The position numbers and the translations under genes are program-made. A stretch of 39,551 bases of DNA, from positions 1 through 39,551 of the forward strand of contig CATJQX010000125.1 of the NCBI GenBank assembly GCA_949742535.1, given 5' to 3'. Numbering within the stretch: the first letter of the stretch is position 1; every line of letters begins with the position of its first letter. Origin of the DNA: an uncultured Muribaculaceae bacterium (GTDB lineage: Bacteria; Bacteroidota; Bacteroidia; Bacteroidales; Muribaculaceae). The notes below the pieces were generated by a model that did no database searches, was not told the origin of the DNA, and worked only from the letters and a program-made list of their open reading frames with translations. This document shows positions 32,084 to 39,551 of this stretch, in pieces.

Positions 32084-32980
32084 ATGGAAGATGTAAAAAA
32101 CAACCAGGCAGAAGAGAAGCCAAAGAAAATGACGGTGCTCGACGCCGACGACATAATGGAGATGGTGCCCAAACTGCGCGGACACCGCAAGTTTGTGGAT
32201 TGGTTCATCCGCTTCATATCGCTTGACAAGGTAAACGACATCCACGCGCACAATGCAGCCACTCCTGGGCCGCAGTTCGTGCACGGACTCCTGAACGACC
32301 TCGACATAAAGCTCAAGATAGACAACGAGCAGGTGCTCGACCACCTGCCCGAAGGAGCGTTTGTCACAGTCAGCAACCATCATTTCGGAGCACTCGACGG
32401 CATAATCCTCATCAACCTTATAGCAAGCCGCAGACCGGAATACAAGGTGATGGTGAATATGGTGCTGAACTACATCTGGGCGATGCGTCCCAATTTCATA
32501 GCCGTGGACGCCATGGCCTCCGACGACCCCAAGAAAAAAGCAGTATCCATGGCCGGTATAAGGGAGGTTATAAAGAACGTGCGCGCCGGAAAACCTGTTG
32601 GATTTTTCCCAGCCGGCGCAGTAGGCAAAGTCAACTGGCGCGGCCGTCTCCAGGACCGCGAATGGCAGCCTACCGTCATACAGCTCATAGAGAAACTCAA
32701 GGTGCCTGTGGTGCCTATCTTCTTCCACGGCTCGCAATCATGGTGGTTCAATTTCCTCGGTGTGGTGTGCTGGCAGCTGCGCACATTCCGCCATCCGGCC
32801 GAAGTGTTCCGCAAAAAGGGGAGCACATTCCATATCACCGTAGGTGAACCCATCAGCGTGGAGGAACAGATGCGCCATATGGGATCTGAAAAGGAGTTCA
32901 GCGACTTCATCCGACACGAAACCTACAAACTCCGTGACAAGAAATACGCCACCGGCACAGTGGTGACAAAACCATATTGA
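32084..32980 (+). CDS. PlsC-like lysophospholipid / acyl-glycerol-phosphate acyltransferase
   Basis: A 298-residue membrane-associated acyltransferase. The catalytic HX4D motif is His100-Asp105 (SNHHFGALDG), and the second block is FFPAGAVGK (~174-182). The family moves acyl chains from acyl-ACP or acyl-CoA to lysophosphatidic acid or related acceptors. In Bacteroides a PlsC-type O-acyltransferase (GlsA) works with GlsB in glycine/serine lipid synthesis; that is an alternative, but no GlsB gene is adjacent. ATG start immediately after the right arm of the inverted repeat, so translation may be affected by the UTR fold. It ends 7 nt before the sigma-54 activator gene. Confidence 0.88.
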   Translation: MEDVKNNQAEEKPKKMTVLDADDIMEMVPKLRGHRKFVDWFIRFISLDKVNDIHAHNAATPGPQFVHGLLNDLDIKLKIDNEQVLDHLPEGAFVTVSNHHFGALDGIILINLIASRRPEYKVMVNMVLNYIWAMRPNFIAVDAMASDDPKKKAVSMAGIREVIKNVRAGKPVGFFPAGAVGKVNWRGRLQDREWQPTVIQLIEKLKVPVVPIFFHGSQSWWFNFLGVVCWQLRTFRHPAEVFRKKGSTFHITVGEPISVEEQMRHMGSEKEFSDFIRHETYKLRDKKYATGTVVTKPY

Positions 32981-32987
32981 CACTATA

Positions 32988-34274
32988 GTGGCAAACGCAG
33001 ACCAGATACAGCAGGCCAAAGCACGCCTGGGAATAGTGGGTACCGCACCCTCTCTGCTGAAAGCAGTAGGACGGGCCATACGTGTGGCGCCCATAGACAT
33101 ATCGGTGCTTGTAACCGGCGAGAGCGGCAGCGGAAAGGAATTCTTCCCGCAACTGATCCATGCCTGGTCGCCGAGAAAACACTCGCGCTATATAGCCGTG
33201 AACTGCGGCGCCATACCGGAAGGAACCATCGACTCGGAGCTTTTCGGACATGAGAAAGGTGCGTTCACAGGTGCCATATCCTCTCGAAAAGGTTATTTCG
33301 AGGAGGCCGACGGCGGCACCATATTCCTTGACGAAGTAGCGGAACTTCCGCTGACCACACAGGCCAGACTGCTCCGTGTGCTTGAGAGTGGCGAATTCAT
33401 AAAAGTAGGTTCGTCGGTCGTGCAGAAAACCAACCTGCGTGTGGTAGCCGCCACGAATGTGGACATGGAGAAGGCCGTGAAAGAAGGCCGTTTCCGCGAG
33501 GACCTGTTCTACCGTCTCTCCACAGTGCAGATCACCGTGCCGCCGCTGCGCGACCGTGGATCAGACATAATGTTGCTTGCACGCAAGTTCGCCAACGATT
33601 TTGCCGAGCGTTACCGTATGCCGGCCGTGACATTCGGAGACGACGCACGCGATGCCCTGCTGCATTACCGGTGGCCCGGTAATGTGCGGCAACTGAAAAA
33701 CGTAGTGGAGCAGATAGCCCTTTTCGAAGGGGGAAACAATGTGGACCGCGATACACTGTTGCATTACCTTCCGCAGGCAGCCACCACCTATGCCCCTGTA
33801 AAGCATCAGGAAGCTCCCGCGCCACACTCCTACGAGCATGAACGCGAAATGCTGTTCAGTCTCATAATGCGCATGCAGAACGAGATCTCGGAACTGAAAG
33901 AGCAGATAGCAGGGGAGAGGAGAGTGGATACACCCGCGGCACATTCCTCCGTTGCCGTGACAGCACACAAGGACAGCGGCGCCAGCCGTTACCCGATATG
34001 CGTCAACCCCGTGCATCCGCAGCCCCAGCATATATACGATCCACTTGCCCCGTCGCGACAGAATCCTCCGCACGAGGTAGAGGACACAGAGCCTGTGGAT
34101 GTACCGTTCCACACCGTGGAACGATGGGAAGGACGCACTCTCGAGGAAACCGAGCGCGAGACAATACGCCTTGCCCTGGAGCGCAACGAAGGACGCCGGA
34201 AAGCCACAGCGGCGGAACTCAACATTTCGGAGCGCACACTCTATAGAAAAATCAAGGAGTTCGGTCTCGAATAA
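32988..34274 (+). CDS. Sigma-54-dependent activator without receiver domain
   Basis: A 428-residue AAA+ enhancer-binding protein. Walker A GESGSGKE is at 44-51, the sigma-54 contact loop GAFTGA at 91-96, Walker B GGTIFLDE at 109-116, and WPGNVRQLKNVVEQI further on. A long, probably disordered His/Pro-rich linker (~265-375) leads to a Fis-type helix-turn-helix at the end (RRKATAAELNISERTLYRKIKEFG). There is no N-terminal sensory or receiver domain, so control must come from elsewhere or be constitutive. The start is GTG, 7 nt after the acyltransferase stop. The order activator-lptE-TPR-secG is conserved in Bacteroidales as I know it. I see no clear -24/-12 promoter in the window. Confidence 0.92.
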   Translation: MANADQIQQAKARLGIVGTAPSLLKAVGRAIRVAPIDISVLVTGESGSGKEFFPQLIHAWSPRKHSRYIAVNCGAIPEGTIDSELFGHEKGAFTGAISSRKGYFEEADGGTIFLDEVAELPLTTQARLLRVLESGEFIKVGSSVVQKTNLRVVAATNVDMEKAVKEGRFREDLFYRLSTVQITVPPLRDRGSDIMLLARKFANDFAERYRMPAVTFGDDARDALLHYRWPGNVRQLKNVVEQIALFEGGNNVDRDTLLHYLPQAATTYAPVKHQEAPAPHSYEHEREMLFSLIMRMQNEISELKEQIAGERRVDTPAAHSSVAVTAHKDSGASRYPICVNPVHPQPQHIYDPLAPSRQNPPHEVEDTEPVDVPFHTVERWEGRTLEETERETIRLALERNEGRRKATAAELNISERTLYRKIKEFGLE

Positions 34275-34315
34275 CATCCGCAATACCGGCCGCTCGGCAG
34301 AATATATAACATAAA

Positions 34316-34834
34316 TTGAAAGTGAAGCATTTCATAAGCATACTGGTACTGGCGATGATGGCTCTGATACCCCAGAGCTGCCGCATAAGTTATAAACTCA
34401 ACGGTGCAGCCATAGACTATACCGTCTACCGCACGATACATGTAGGTGAATTCCCCATACGCGCCGCACTGGTATATGCCCCCCTGCAGCAACAGTTCGA
34501 GAACACCCTGCTCGACTATATCACCCGCAATACACGCCTTACAACTACAGACGGGGCAGCCGATCTGGAGATGGAGGGCGAAATAACCGGCTACAACCTC
34601 ACGCCGCAGGCCGTGACCGAGGATGCATACGCTTCAAAGACACGCCTTACCATAACGGTAAAAGTAAAATATACCGACAGCAAAAAGGATGGCAACGACA
34701 TAAACCAGACATTCTCGGCCTACCGCGACTTCGATGCCTCGCAGATGCTCACCGATGTGCAGGACCAGCTCTGCGAAGAGATAAGCAAAGAGCTTGTGGA
34801 GCTTATTTTCAACGCCACCCTCGGAAACTGGTAA
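34316..34834 (+). CDS. lptE: LptE-like LPS-assembly lipoprotein
   Basis: A 172-residue lipoprotein candidate: hydrophobic N-terminus then PQSC (Cys22), with a Bacteroidetes-style loose lipobox. The mature part (YKLNGAAIDYTVYRTIHVGEFP, LVYAPLQQQFENTLLDYI) matches the LptE family of Bacteroidetes, which would plug and assemble the LptD translocon in the outer membrane. The start is TTG (TTG AAA GTG AAG) or the GTG two codons later; there is no in-frame ATG before the hydrophobic core. It lies between the sigma-54 activator and the TPR gene. Confidence 0.85.
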   Translation: MKVKHFISILVLAMMALIPQSCRISYKLNGAAIDYTVYRTIHVGEFPIRAALVYAPLQQQFENTLLDYITRNTRLTTTDGAADLEMEGEITGYNLTPQAVTEDAYASKTRLTITVKVKYTDSKKDGNDINQTFSAYRDFDASQMLTDVQDQLCEEISKELVELIFNATLGNW

Positions 34835-34876
34835 CATCCACAAAACACTTACCCTCAAACAAACCCGCCAGAAAAG

Positions 34877-35716
34877 ATGACCGCCCAGGATGCCGACATA
34901 CTCACCGCCATGATGAAAGGAGATTTCAGCGGCGCCACAGACCAATGGTTACGGAACATGAAAGAACAATATCCTTTTTTTCCTGTACCGGAAGCCATGA
35001 ATCTGCGCGACAATATGGGCGACATGCCGGAAGAGGAGCGTAAGAGAGCCATAAGCCATATAGCCCTCTCACTGGGTGGAGGAGGGGTAGAGGCAGCCGG
35101 AATGATATGCCCCGACGGCCAGGCGTCAGTGCATTATCCCCAGGAGAAAAAAACATACAAGCCGTCTACCGAAAATACCATCGACAAATTTCTCAGTACA
35201 TACGGCAACACAGAAGACGCCGAGCTGTCTACCCTTGAGAAACTTATTTTCAATCCCGTTGCCGACTACTCCCAGCAGCTTATGCGCGAAGCCGAGGCAC
35301 TCCCCGCACAGCCTTCCCCCACCGGCGATTCGCAGGAGGACCGCATCAACAGGTTCATACTTTCCGTCAACGACACCCCCCTTTCAGGACAGACAGAAGA
35401 GACCGTGCCCATAGAGATGCCTAATCCTGAAGCCAAACCCGCTGCGCACAAACCGAAAAGCAAAAAAACGGTTTCCAAACCGCTTGCGAAAGTTCCGGAA
35501 CAGCCCGCCGACAACTCCCTTCTGAGTGAAAGCCTCGCCAAAATATACATAAAAACAAAACGCTATGAGCGTGCTTATGAAATTCTTAACCGATTAAGTT
35601 TGGCATTTCCGGAAAAAAATGCTTACTTTGCAGACCAATTACGATTTTTGCGCAAACTGATGCTCGCCGAGAGCTACAGCAAAAAACGTATTGAAAACCA
35701 AACCACACAAGAATAA
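34877..35716 (+). CDS. Conserved protein with C-terminal TPR-like repeat
   Basis: A 279-residue soluble protein. The N-terminus (MTAQDADILTAMMKGDFSGA, YPFFPVPEAM) is typical of a Bacteroidales family found between lptE and secG. The middle (~90-215) is low in complexity and likely disordered (Pro, Lys, Ala; HKPKSKKTVSKPLAKVPEQP). The C-terminal ~50 residues (SESLAKIYIKTKRYERAYEIL, FPEKNAYFADQLRFL) form a TPR-like helix pair. No signal peptide. The function is unknown; its position suggests a link to envelope assembly or secretion. Confidence 0.8.
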   Translation: MTAQDADILTAMMKGDFSGATDQWLRNMKEQYPFFPVPEAMNLRDNMGDMPEEERKRAISHIALSLGGGGVEAAGMICPDGQASVHYPQEKKTYKPSTENTIDKFLSTYGNTEDAELSTLEKLIFNPVADYSQQLMREAEALPAQPSPTGDSQEDRINRFILSVNDTPLSGQTEETVPIEMPNPEAKPAAHKPKSKKTVSKPLAKVPEQPADNSLLSESLAKIYIKTKRYERAYEILNRLSLAFPEKNAYFADQLRFLRKLMLAESYSKKRIENQTTQE

Positions 35717-35752
35717 TAAAAAAAGAAACCGAACTATAGTTCCCAAGAAAAA

Positions 35753-36130
35753 ATGTACACGCTCATTATCATTTTAACCGTATTAGTTTCATTACTTCTT
35801 ATCGTAGTCGTACTGGTTCAGAAATCAAAAGGCGGCGGTCTCTCCTCATCTTTTGCAGGTTCTAACCAAATCATGGGTGTACGTCGCACCAACGACTTCA
35901 TCGAGAAAGCAACATGGACCCTCGCAGGCATCATCGGTGTGCTCTCAATTCTCAGCGTATTCGTAATGCCCCGCAACCTAGTGCAGAGCGGTTCACGCGT
36001 TAAACCTGTAAATGAGATCCAGACCGTCACCGGTACAGAATACAACACTCCCGCTCCTGTAGCAACCCCTGCAACCGATGCAGCCGCTCCCGCAGAAGAG
36101 ACAGCCGCAGAGGAAACTCCCGCTGAATAA
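35753..36130 (+). CDS. secG: Preprotein translocase subunit SecG
   Basis: A 125-residue inner-membrane protein, part of SecYEG. Two membrane helices (~3-22 and ~55-75) flank the conserved cytoplasmic loop VVLVQKSKGGGLSSSFAGS and TNDFIEKATW. The C-terminal tail is rich in Ala, Pro, Thr and Glu, as usual in Bacteroidetes SecG. ATG start, 36 nt after the TPR gene. Last gene of the cluster, closed by a strong terminator. Confidence 0.95.
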   Translation: MYTLIIILTVLVSLLLIVVVLVQKSKGGGLSSSFAGSNQIMGVRRTNDFIEKATWTLAGIIGVLSILSVFVMPRNLVQSGSRVKPVNEIQTVTGTEYNTPAPVATPATDAAAPAEETAAEETPAE

Positions 36131-36151
36131 TCCCAATCACATACATACCTT

Positions 36152-36190
36152 ACAAACAGCCCGGGCATTATGCCCGGGCTGTTTGTTTAT
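36152..36190 (+). terminator. Strong terminator after secG
   Basis: ACAAACAGCCCGGGCA (36152-36167) pairs perfectly with TGCCCGGGCTGTTTGT (36171-36186), a 16-bp stem with a 3-nt loop, followed by TTAT. Confidence 0.9.
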
Positions 36191-36680
36191 TATATATTTC
36201 TTGATATATTTCGGCTAACGCCTCAACACATTTTTTTATTATTCATATAAAAACCGGTGTTTAAAAGTGTGTATAAAACTGTTGAAAACTGTGTTGGGAA
36301 CAGTGTTGAAAATAGTAAGCGCCAAATTTGGAATATGGAAAAAGCATGGGTTATATATGGTTCCGGAAAGTATGCAAACATGGCAGACTGTAGATATAGA
36401 CGGGTTATGAAAGGGGTTTTCCACAGTTTTTAGTAGGAGTTTAGAACGAAAGTTATTAACTTTGCATGTTATAAACAGCATGTTCATAACCTCCATAACT
36501 TGCTATGGTTCAGCAGAGGGTTATGTCGATAATATGACAATAACGTGGTCAATGAATTTGATAACCCATAAATGCAAATATTATCGCTGAAAGTTATGGA
36601 ATGTTTCAACACCCTTTATTATTATTGGGATTAAAACTGATTTTTTGAAAAAATTTTCAATCATTTAAAAATATAGTAAA
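36191..36680. other. AT-rich non-coding stretch with DnaA-box-like sites, candidate oriC
   Basis: About 490 nt without a credible gene, clearly more AT-rich than its flanks. TGTGTATAA (36268-36276) fits the DnaA-box consensus TTATNCACA read on the other strand. One-mismatch matches are TTTTCCACA (36417-36425), TTATAAACA (36469-36477) and TGTTCATAA (36481-36489, other strand). A GGTTAT-type hexamer recurs about five times in both orientations, and TGTTGAAAA occurs repeatedly. A palindromic TTGAAAAAATTTTCAA lies near the right end. An open frame on the minus strand (36239-36496) has no protein-like features. An origin is inference. Confidence 0.4.
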
Positions 36681-37646
36681 ATGAATGTTGAAAACGGATT
36701 CGTTGATGAACCGGTTCCCGCCGGAATCGATCTCAAGGAGGAAATAAAAAAACTCAAGAAAGAGAAGGACGCCGTGATCCTCGCCCACTATTACCAGACG
36801 GGGGAAATCCAGGATCTGGCAGACTTCATCGGCGATTCGCTTGCTCTGGCACAGATAGCACAGAAACTGGAGAACCGGATGATTGTGCTTTGCGGCGTTC
36901 ATTTCATGGGGGAGACCGCCAAGATCCTTTGCCCCGGCAAGAAGGTGGTGGTGCCCGATACCAACGCGGGTTGCTCGCTTGCCGACTCCTGTCCCGCCGA
37001 CGATTTCTCCCGTTTCGTATCGGAGCATCCCGGGCATATGGTGGTAAGCTATGTGAACACCTCCGCGGCAGTGAAAGCCCTGACAGATGTGGTGGTCACC
37101 TCTTCCAACGCACGCAAGATAGTGGAAGCGCTTCCGGAAGACGCGAAGATAATCTTCGGACCCGACCGCAATCTCGGCAACTACATCAACTCTGTCACCG
37201 GACGCAATATGGTGGTGTGGGACGGCGCATGCCATGTGCATGAACAGTTCTCGGTGGAGAAGCTCGTTGAGCTGAAGAAAGCCCATCCCGGAGCGAAAGT
37301 GCTTGCACACCCCGAATGCAAGAAAGCCGTGATAATTCTGGCAGACAAGGTAGGCTCTACAGCCGCATTGCTCAAATATGCCCAGGAGAGCGATGAGAAA
37401 GAATTCATTGTGGCTACAGAAAGCGGCATCCTGCACGAGATGCGCAAGAGCTGTCCGGAAAAGACATTCATACCCGCACCTCCGGCAGACAGCACATGTG
37501 CATGCAACGACTGCTCTTACATGAAGCTCAACACACTTGAGAAGCTCTACAACGCCCTGAAATATGAGCTGCCGGAAATACATGTGGATCCTGCGGTGGC
37601 CGAGGCTGCAAGGAAACCTATTGAGCGTATGCTCGCCATGTCGTGA
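36681..37646 (+). CDS. nadA: Quinolinate synthase A
   Basis: Condenses iminoaspartate with dihydroxyacetone phosphate to quinolinate, the [4Fe-4S]-dependent step of de novo NAD synthesis. The 321 residues match the family. Substrate-binding segments: [22 protein letters not shown] and FMGETAKIL. Cluster Cys candidates are Cys84 (LCPGKKV), Cys184 (GACHVHE) and one in the CNDCSYM segment near 275-278. NadB and NadC are not in the window. The 5' flank is the AT-rich stretch. It ends 58 nt before leuS. Confidence 0.96.
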   Translation: MNVENGFVDEPVPAGIDLKEEIKKLKKEKDAVILAHYYQTGEIQDLADFIGDSLALAQIAQKLENRMIVLCGVHFMGETAKILCPGKKVVVPDTNAGCSLADSCPADDFSRFVSEHPGHMVVSYVNTSAAVKALTDVVVTSSNARKIVEALPEDAKIIFGPDRNLGNYINSVTGRNMVVWDGACHVHEQFSVEKLVELKKAHPGAKVLAHPECKKAVIILADKVGSTAALLKYAQESDEKEFIVATESGILHEMRKSCPEKTFIPAPPADSTCACNDCSYMKLNTLEKLYNALKYELPEIHVDPAVAEAARKPIERMLAMS

Positions 37647-37704
37647 AAAGTTTTTCAACATACATTTAAACATACATTTCAACAGAAACAATATAATCCC
37701 CACG

Positions 37705-39551
37705 ATGGAGTACAATCATAAAGAAATAGAAAGCCGCTGGCAACAGCACTGGAAAGAGAACAAGACATACAAGACCGAAACCGACGGGAGCAGACCTAAA
37801 TTCTACGTGCTCGACATGTTTCCCTATCCTTCGGGAGCGGGCCTTCATGTAGGCCATCCCCTCGGCTACATCGCGTCCGACATATTTTCCCGTTACAAAC
37901 GTCTGCGCGGCTTCAATGTGCTTCATCCGATGGGTTACGACGCATATGGCCTGCCTGCCGAGCAGTATGCCATCCAGACAGGTCAGCACCCCGAAGTGAC
38001 CACACGCGAGAACATAGCCCGCTACCGCCAGCAGCTCGACCGCATAGGTTTCTGCTACGACTGGGACCGCGAGATCCGCACATGCTCGCCCGACTATTAC
38101 AAATGGACACAGTGGGCCTTCATAGAGATGTTCAACCACTACTACGACACAAAGCTTGACAAAGCTATGCCTGTGGCTGATCTGGTAAAACATTTCGAGG
38201 AGAAAGGTACAGAAGGCGTGCATGCCGCATGCACAAAGGAACTCAGCTTCACTGCAGCCGAATGGAATGCCATGGACGCACGCCAGAAGAGCGACATCCT
38301 GATGAACTACCGCATAGCCTATCTGGGCAACACGATGGTGAACTGGTGTCCCAAGCTCGGCACCGTGCTCGCCAACGACGAGGTAAGCGAGGGGCTTTCT
38401 ATCCGTGGCGGTTATCCTGTGGAGCAGAAACTGATGTACCAGTGGTGTCTCCGTGTGAGCGCCTATGCACCCCGTCTGCTTGATGATCTGGACAGTCTGG
38501 CATGGAGCGATTCAATAAAGGAGACACAGCGCAACTGGATCGGCCGCTCGGAAGGCGCCGAAATGCAGTTCCGCATAAAGGACAGCGATGTGGAGATGAC
38601 AATCTTTACCACACGCGCCGACACCGTGTTTGGCGTTACCTTCATGGTGCTTGCTCCGGAAAGCAAGTATGTGGATATGATCACCACTCCCGCACAGGCC
38701 GATGCAGTGAAGGCTTACCGTGCCGAGATAAAACACAAGACCGAGCGCGAGCGCATGATCGACAAGAAGGTGAGCGGTGTCTTCACAGGCGCCTATGCCA
38801 TAAATCCGCTTTCCGGAAAAGAGATTCCGGTATATGTGAGCGACTATGTTCTGGCCGGCTACGGCACCGGCGCCATCATGGCGGTGCCTGCCCATGACAG
38901 CCGCGACTATGCTTTCGCCCGTCATTTCGATCTGCCTGTAATCCCGCTGATAGAGGGCGCGGATGTGAGCGAGGAGAGTTTCGACGCCAAAGAGGGACGT
39001 ATGATCAACTCGGCAGGTCCCGAGCTTGATCTGAACGGCATGGAGGTAAAAGAAGCCATCGCCGCCACCAAACGTTTTATAGAGGAGAAAGGGATAGGAA
39101 AAGTAAAGGTGAATTACCGTCTGCGCGACGCTATTTTCAGCCGTCAGCGTTACTGGGGCGAGCCGTTCCCTGTATATTACAAAGACGGGATACCCTGCAT
39201 GCTTCCTGTGAGCGAACTGCCGCTGCAGCTTCCTGAAATAGACAAATATCTCCCAACCGAAACAGGGGAGCCTCCCCTGGGACGCGCCAAAAACTGGCAG
39301 ACTCCCGAGGGATATCCTCTCGAACTGAACACCATGCCCGGTTTCGCAGGATCTTCGGCATATTATCTCCGCTATATGGATCCCCACAACAGCGAAGCGC
39401 TCGTGAGCGAGGAGGCAAACCGCTACTGGCGCAATGTGGACCTTTACGTTGGAGGTACCGAGCATGCCACCGGCCACCTCATCTACTCCCGTTTCTGGAA
39501 CAAGTTCCTTTACGATCTCGGTAAAGTATGCGAAAAGGAGCCGTTTGCCAA
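37705..39551 (+). CDS. leuS: Leucyl-tRNA synthetase (5' part, cut by window end)
   Basis: Charges tRNA-Leu with leucine; class Ia synthetase. The frame is open from the ATG ([16 protein letters not shown]) to the window edge, 615 codons. The HIGH-type motif is HVGH at residues 48-51, within [18 protein letters not shown]. The CP1 editing domain follows ([39 protein letters not shown]). [16 protein letters not shown] near the end belongs to the catalytic core. The KMSKS motif and tRNA-binding domains lie beyond the window. Nothing suggests a broken gene. Confidence 0.96.
   Translation, partial: MEYNHKEIESRWQQHWKENKTYKTETDGSRPKFYVLDMFPYPSGAGLHVGHPLGYIASDIFSRYKRLRGFNVLHPMGYDAYGLPAEQYAIQTGQHPEVTTRENIARYRQQLDRIGFCYDWDREIRTCSPDYYKWTQWAFIEMFNHYYDTKLDKAMPVADLVKHFEEKGTEGVHAACTKELSFTAAEWNAMDARQKSDILMNYRIAYLGNTMVNWCPKLGTVLANDEVSEGLSIRGGYPVEQKLMYQWCLRVSAYAPRLLDDLDSLAWSDSIKETQRNWIGRSEGAEMQFRIKDSDVEMTIFTTRADTVFGVTFMVLAPESKYVDMITTPAQADAVKAYRAEIKHKTERERMIDKKVSGVFTGAYAINPLSGKEIPVYVSDYVLAGYGTGAIMAVPAHDSRDYAFARHFDLPVIPLIEGADVSEESFDAKEGRMINSAGPELDLNGMEVKEAIAATKRFIEEKGIGKVKVNYRLRDAIFSRQRYWGEPFPVYYKDGIPCMLPVSELPLQLPEIDKYLPTETGEPPLGRAKNWQTPEGYPLELNTMPGFAGSSAYYLRYMDPHNSEALVSEEANRYWRNVDLYVGGTEHATGHLIYSRFWNKFLYDLGKVCEKEPFA

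Noticed and set aside
34105-34123. Palindrome CGTTCCAC-ACC-GTGGAACG inside the sigma-54 activator gene, resembling parS
   Set aside because: The centre has three extra bases and the arms differ from TGTTNCACGTGAAACA; it lies in coding sequence and may be chance.
36239-36496. 85-codon minus-strand open frame between secG and nadA
   Set aside because: The translation has no conserved or structured features, is rich in Phe, Asn and Thr as expected from AT-rich DNA, and covers the DnaA-box-like sites.

Overview
The window looks like a chromosomal segment of a gut Bacteroidales bacterium, most likely Muribaculaceae or a close relative. This rests on Bacteroidetes-type promoters (TAnnTTTG at -7, sometimes with TTG/TTTG at -33), a PorV subunit of the type IX secretion system, a PCMD-domain protein, a fused SpmA/SpmB protein, and the gene order sigma-54 activator, lptE, TPR protein, secG. 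The coding sequence is moderately GC-rich with C-ending codons. I see no rRNA, tRNA, CRISPR array, prophage or insertion sequence. The family assignment is inference from gene content only.

Layout. 0-2.8 kb (minus): an SDR oxidoreductase, then a secreted DUF4465 protein with a type IX-like C-terminal tail. A clear cobalamin riboswitch with its own promoter lies upstream of the DUF4465 gene. 2.8-7.1 kb (minus): spmAB-like, ybeY, mnmG and apt, with a 16-bp parS site between apt and mnmG. 7.3-11.1 kb: a lipid A/LPS phosphate group made of a phosphoethanolamine transferase (minus) divergent from a PAP2 phosphatase and a WaaP/KdkA-like kinase (plus). 11.1-14.0 kb (minus): a nucleoside kinase and a glycosyltransferase. 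14.0-16.9 kb (minus): pdxJ, exbB, exbD and tonB as one apparent operon ending in a terminator. 17.2-31 kb (plus): a short protein of unknown function, nadK, a YgjP-type metallopeptidase, a secreted GH13, a stand-alone receiver, a secreted GH2, a YfhO-type membrane protein, a methyltransferase-like protein, xerD, porV, ispF and a PCMD protein. One minus-strand YczE-type membrane protein follows. 32-36 kb (plus): acyltransferase, sigma-54 activator, lptE, TPR protein, secG. After a 550-nt, partly AT-rich non-coding stretch come nadA and the 5' part of leuS, which runs off the window.

Most genes are housekeeping: tRNA modification and ribosome maturation, NAD and PLP synthesis, isoprenoids, envelope assembly and energy transduction. 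The regions I find most worth attention are non-coding. They are the B12 riboswitch with an intrinsic terminator before a putative surface or secreted B12-related protein, a repeated palindromic element (short copy near 29.2 kb, expanded copy near 32.0 kb) whose expanded copy forms the whole 5' UTR of an acyltransferase gene, the parS site, and an origin-like stretch between secG and nadA.
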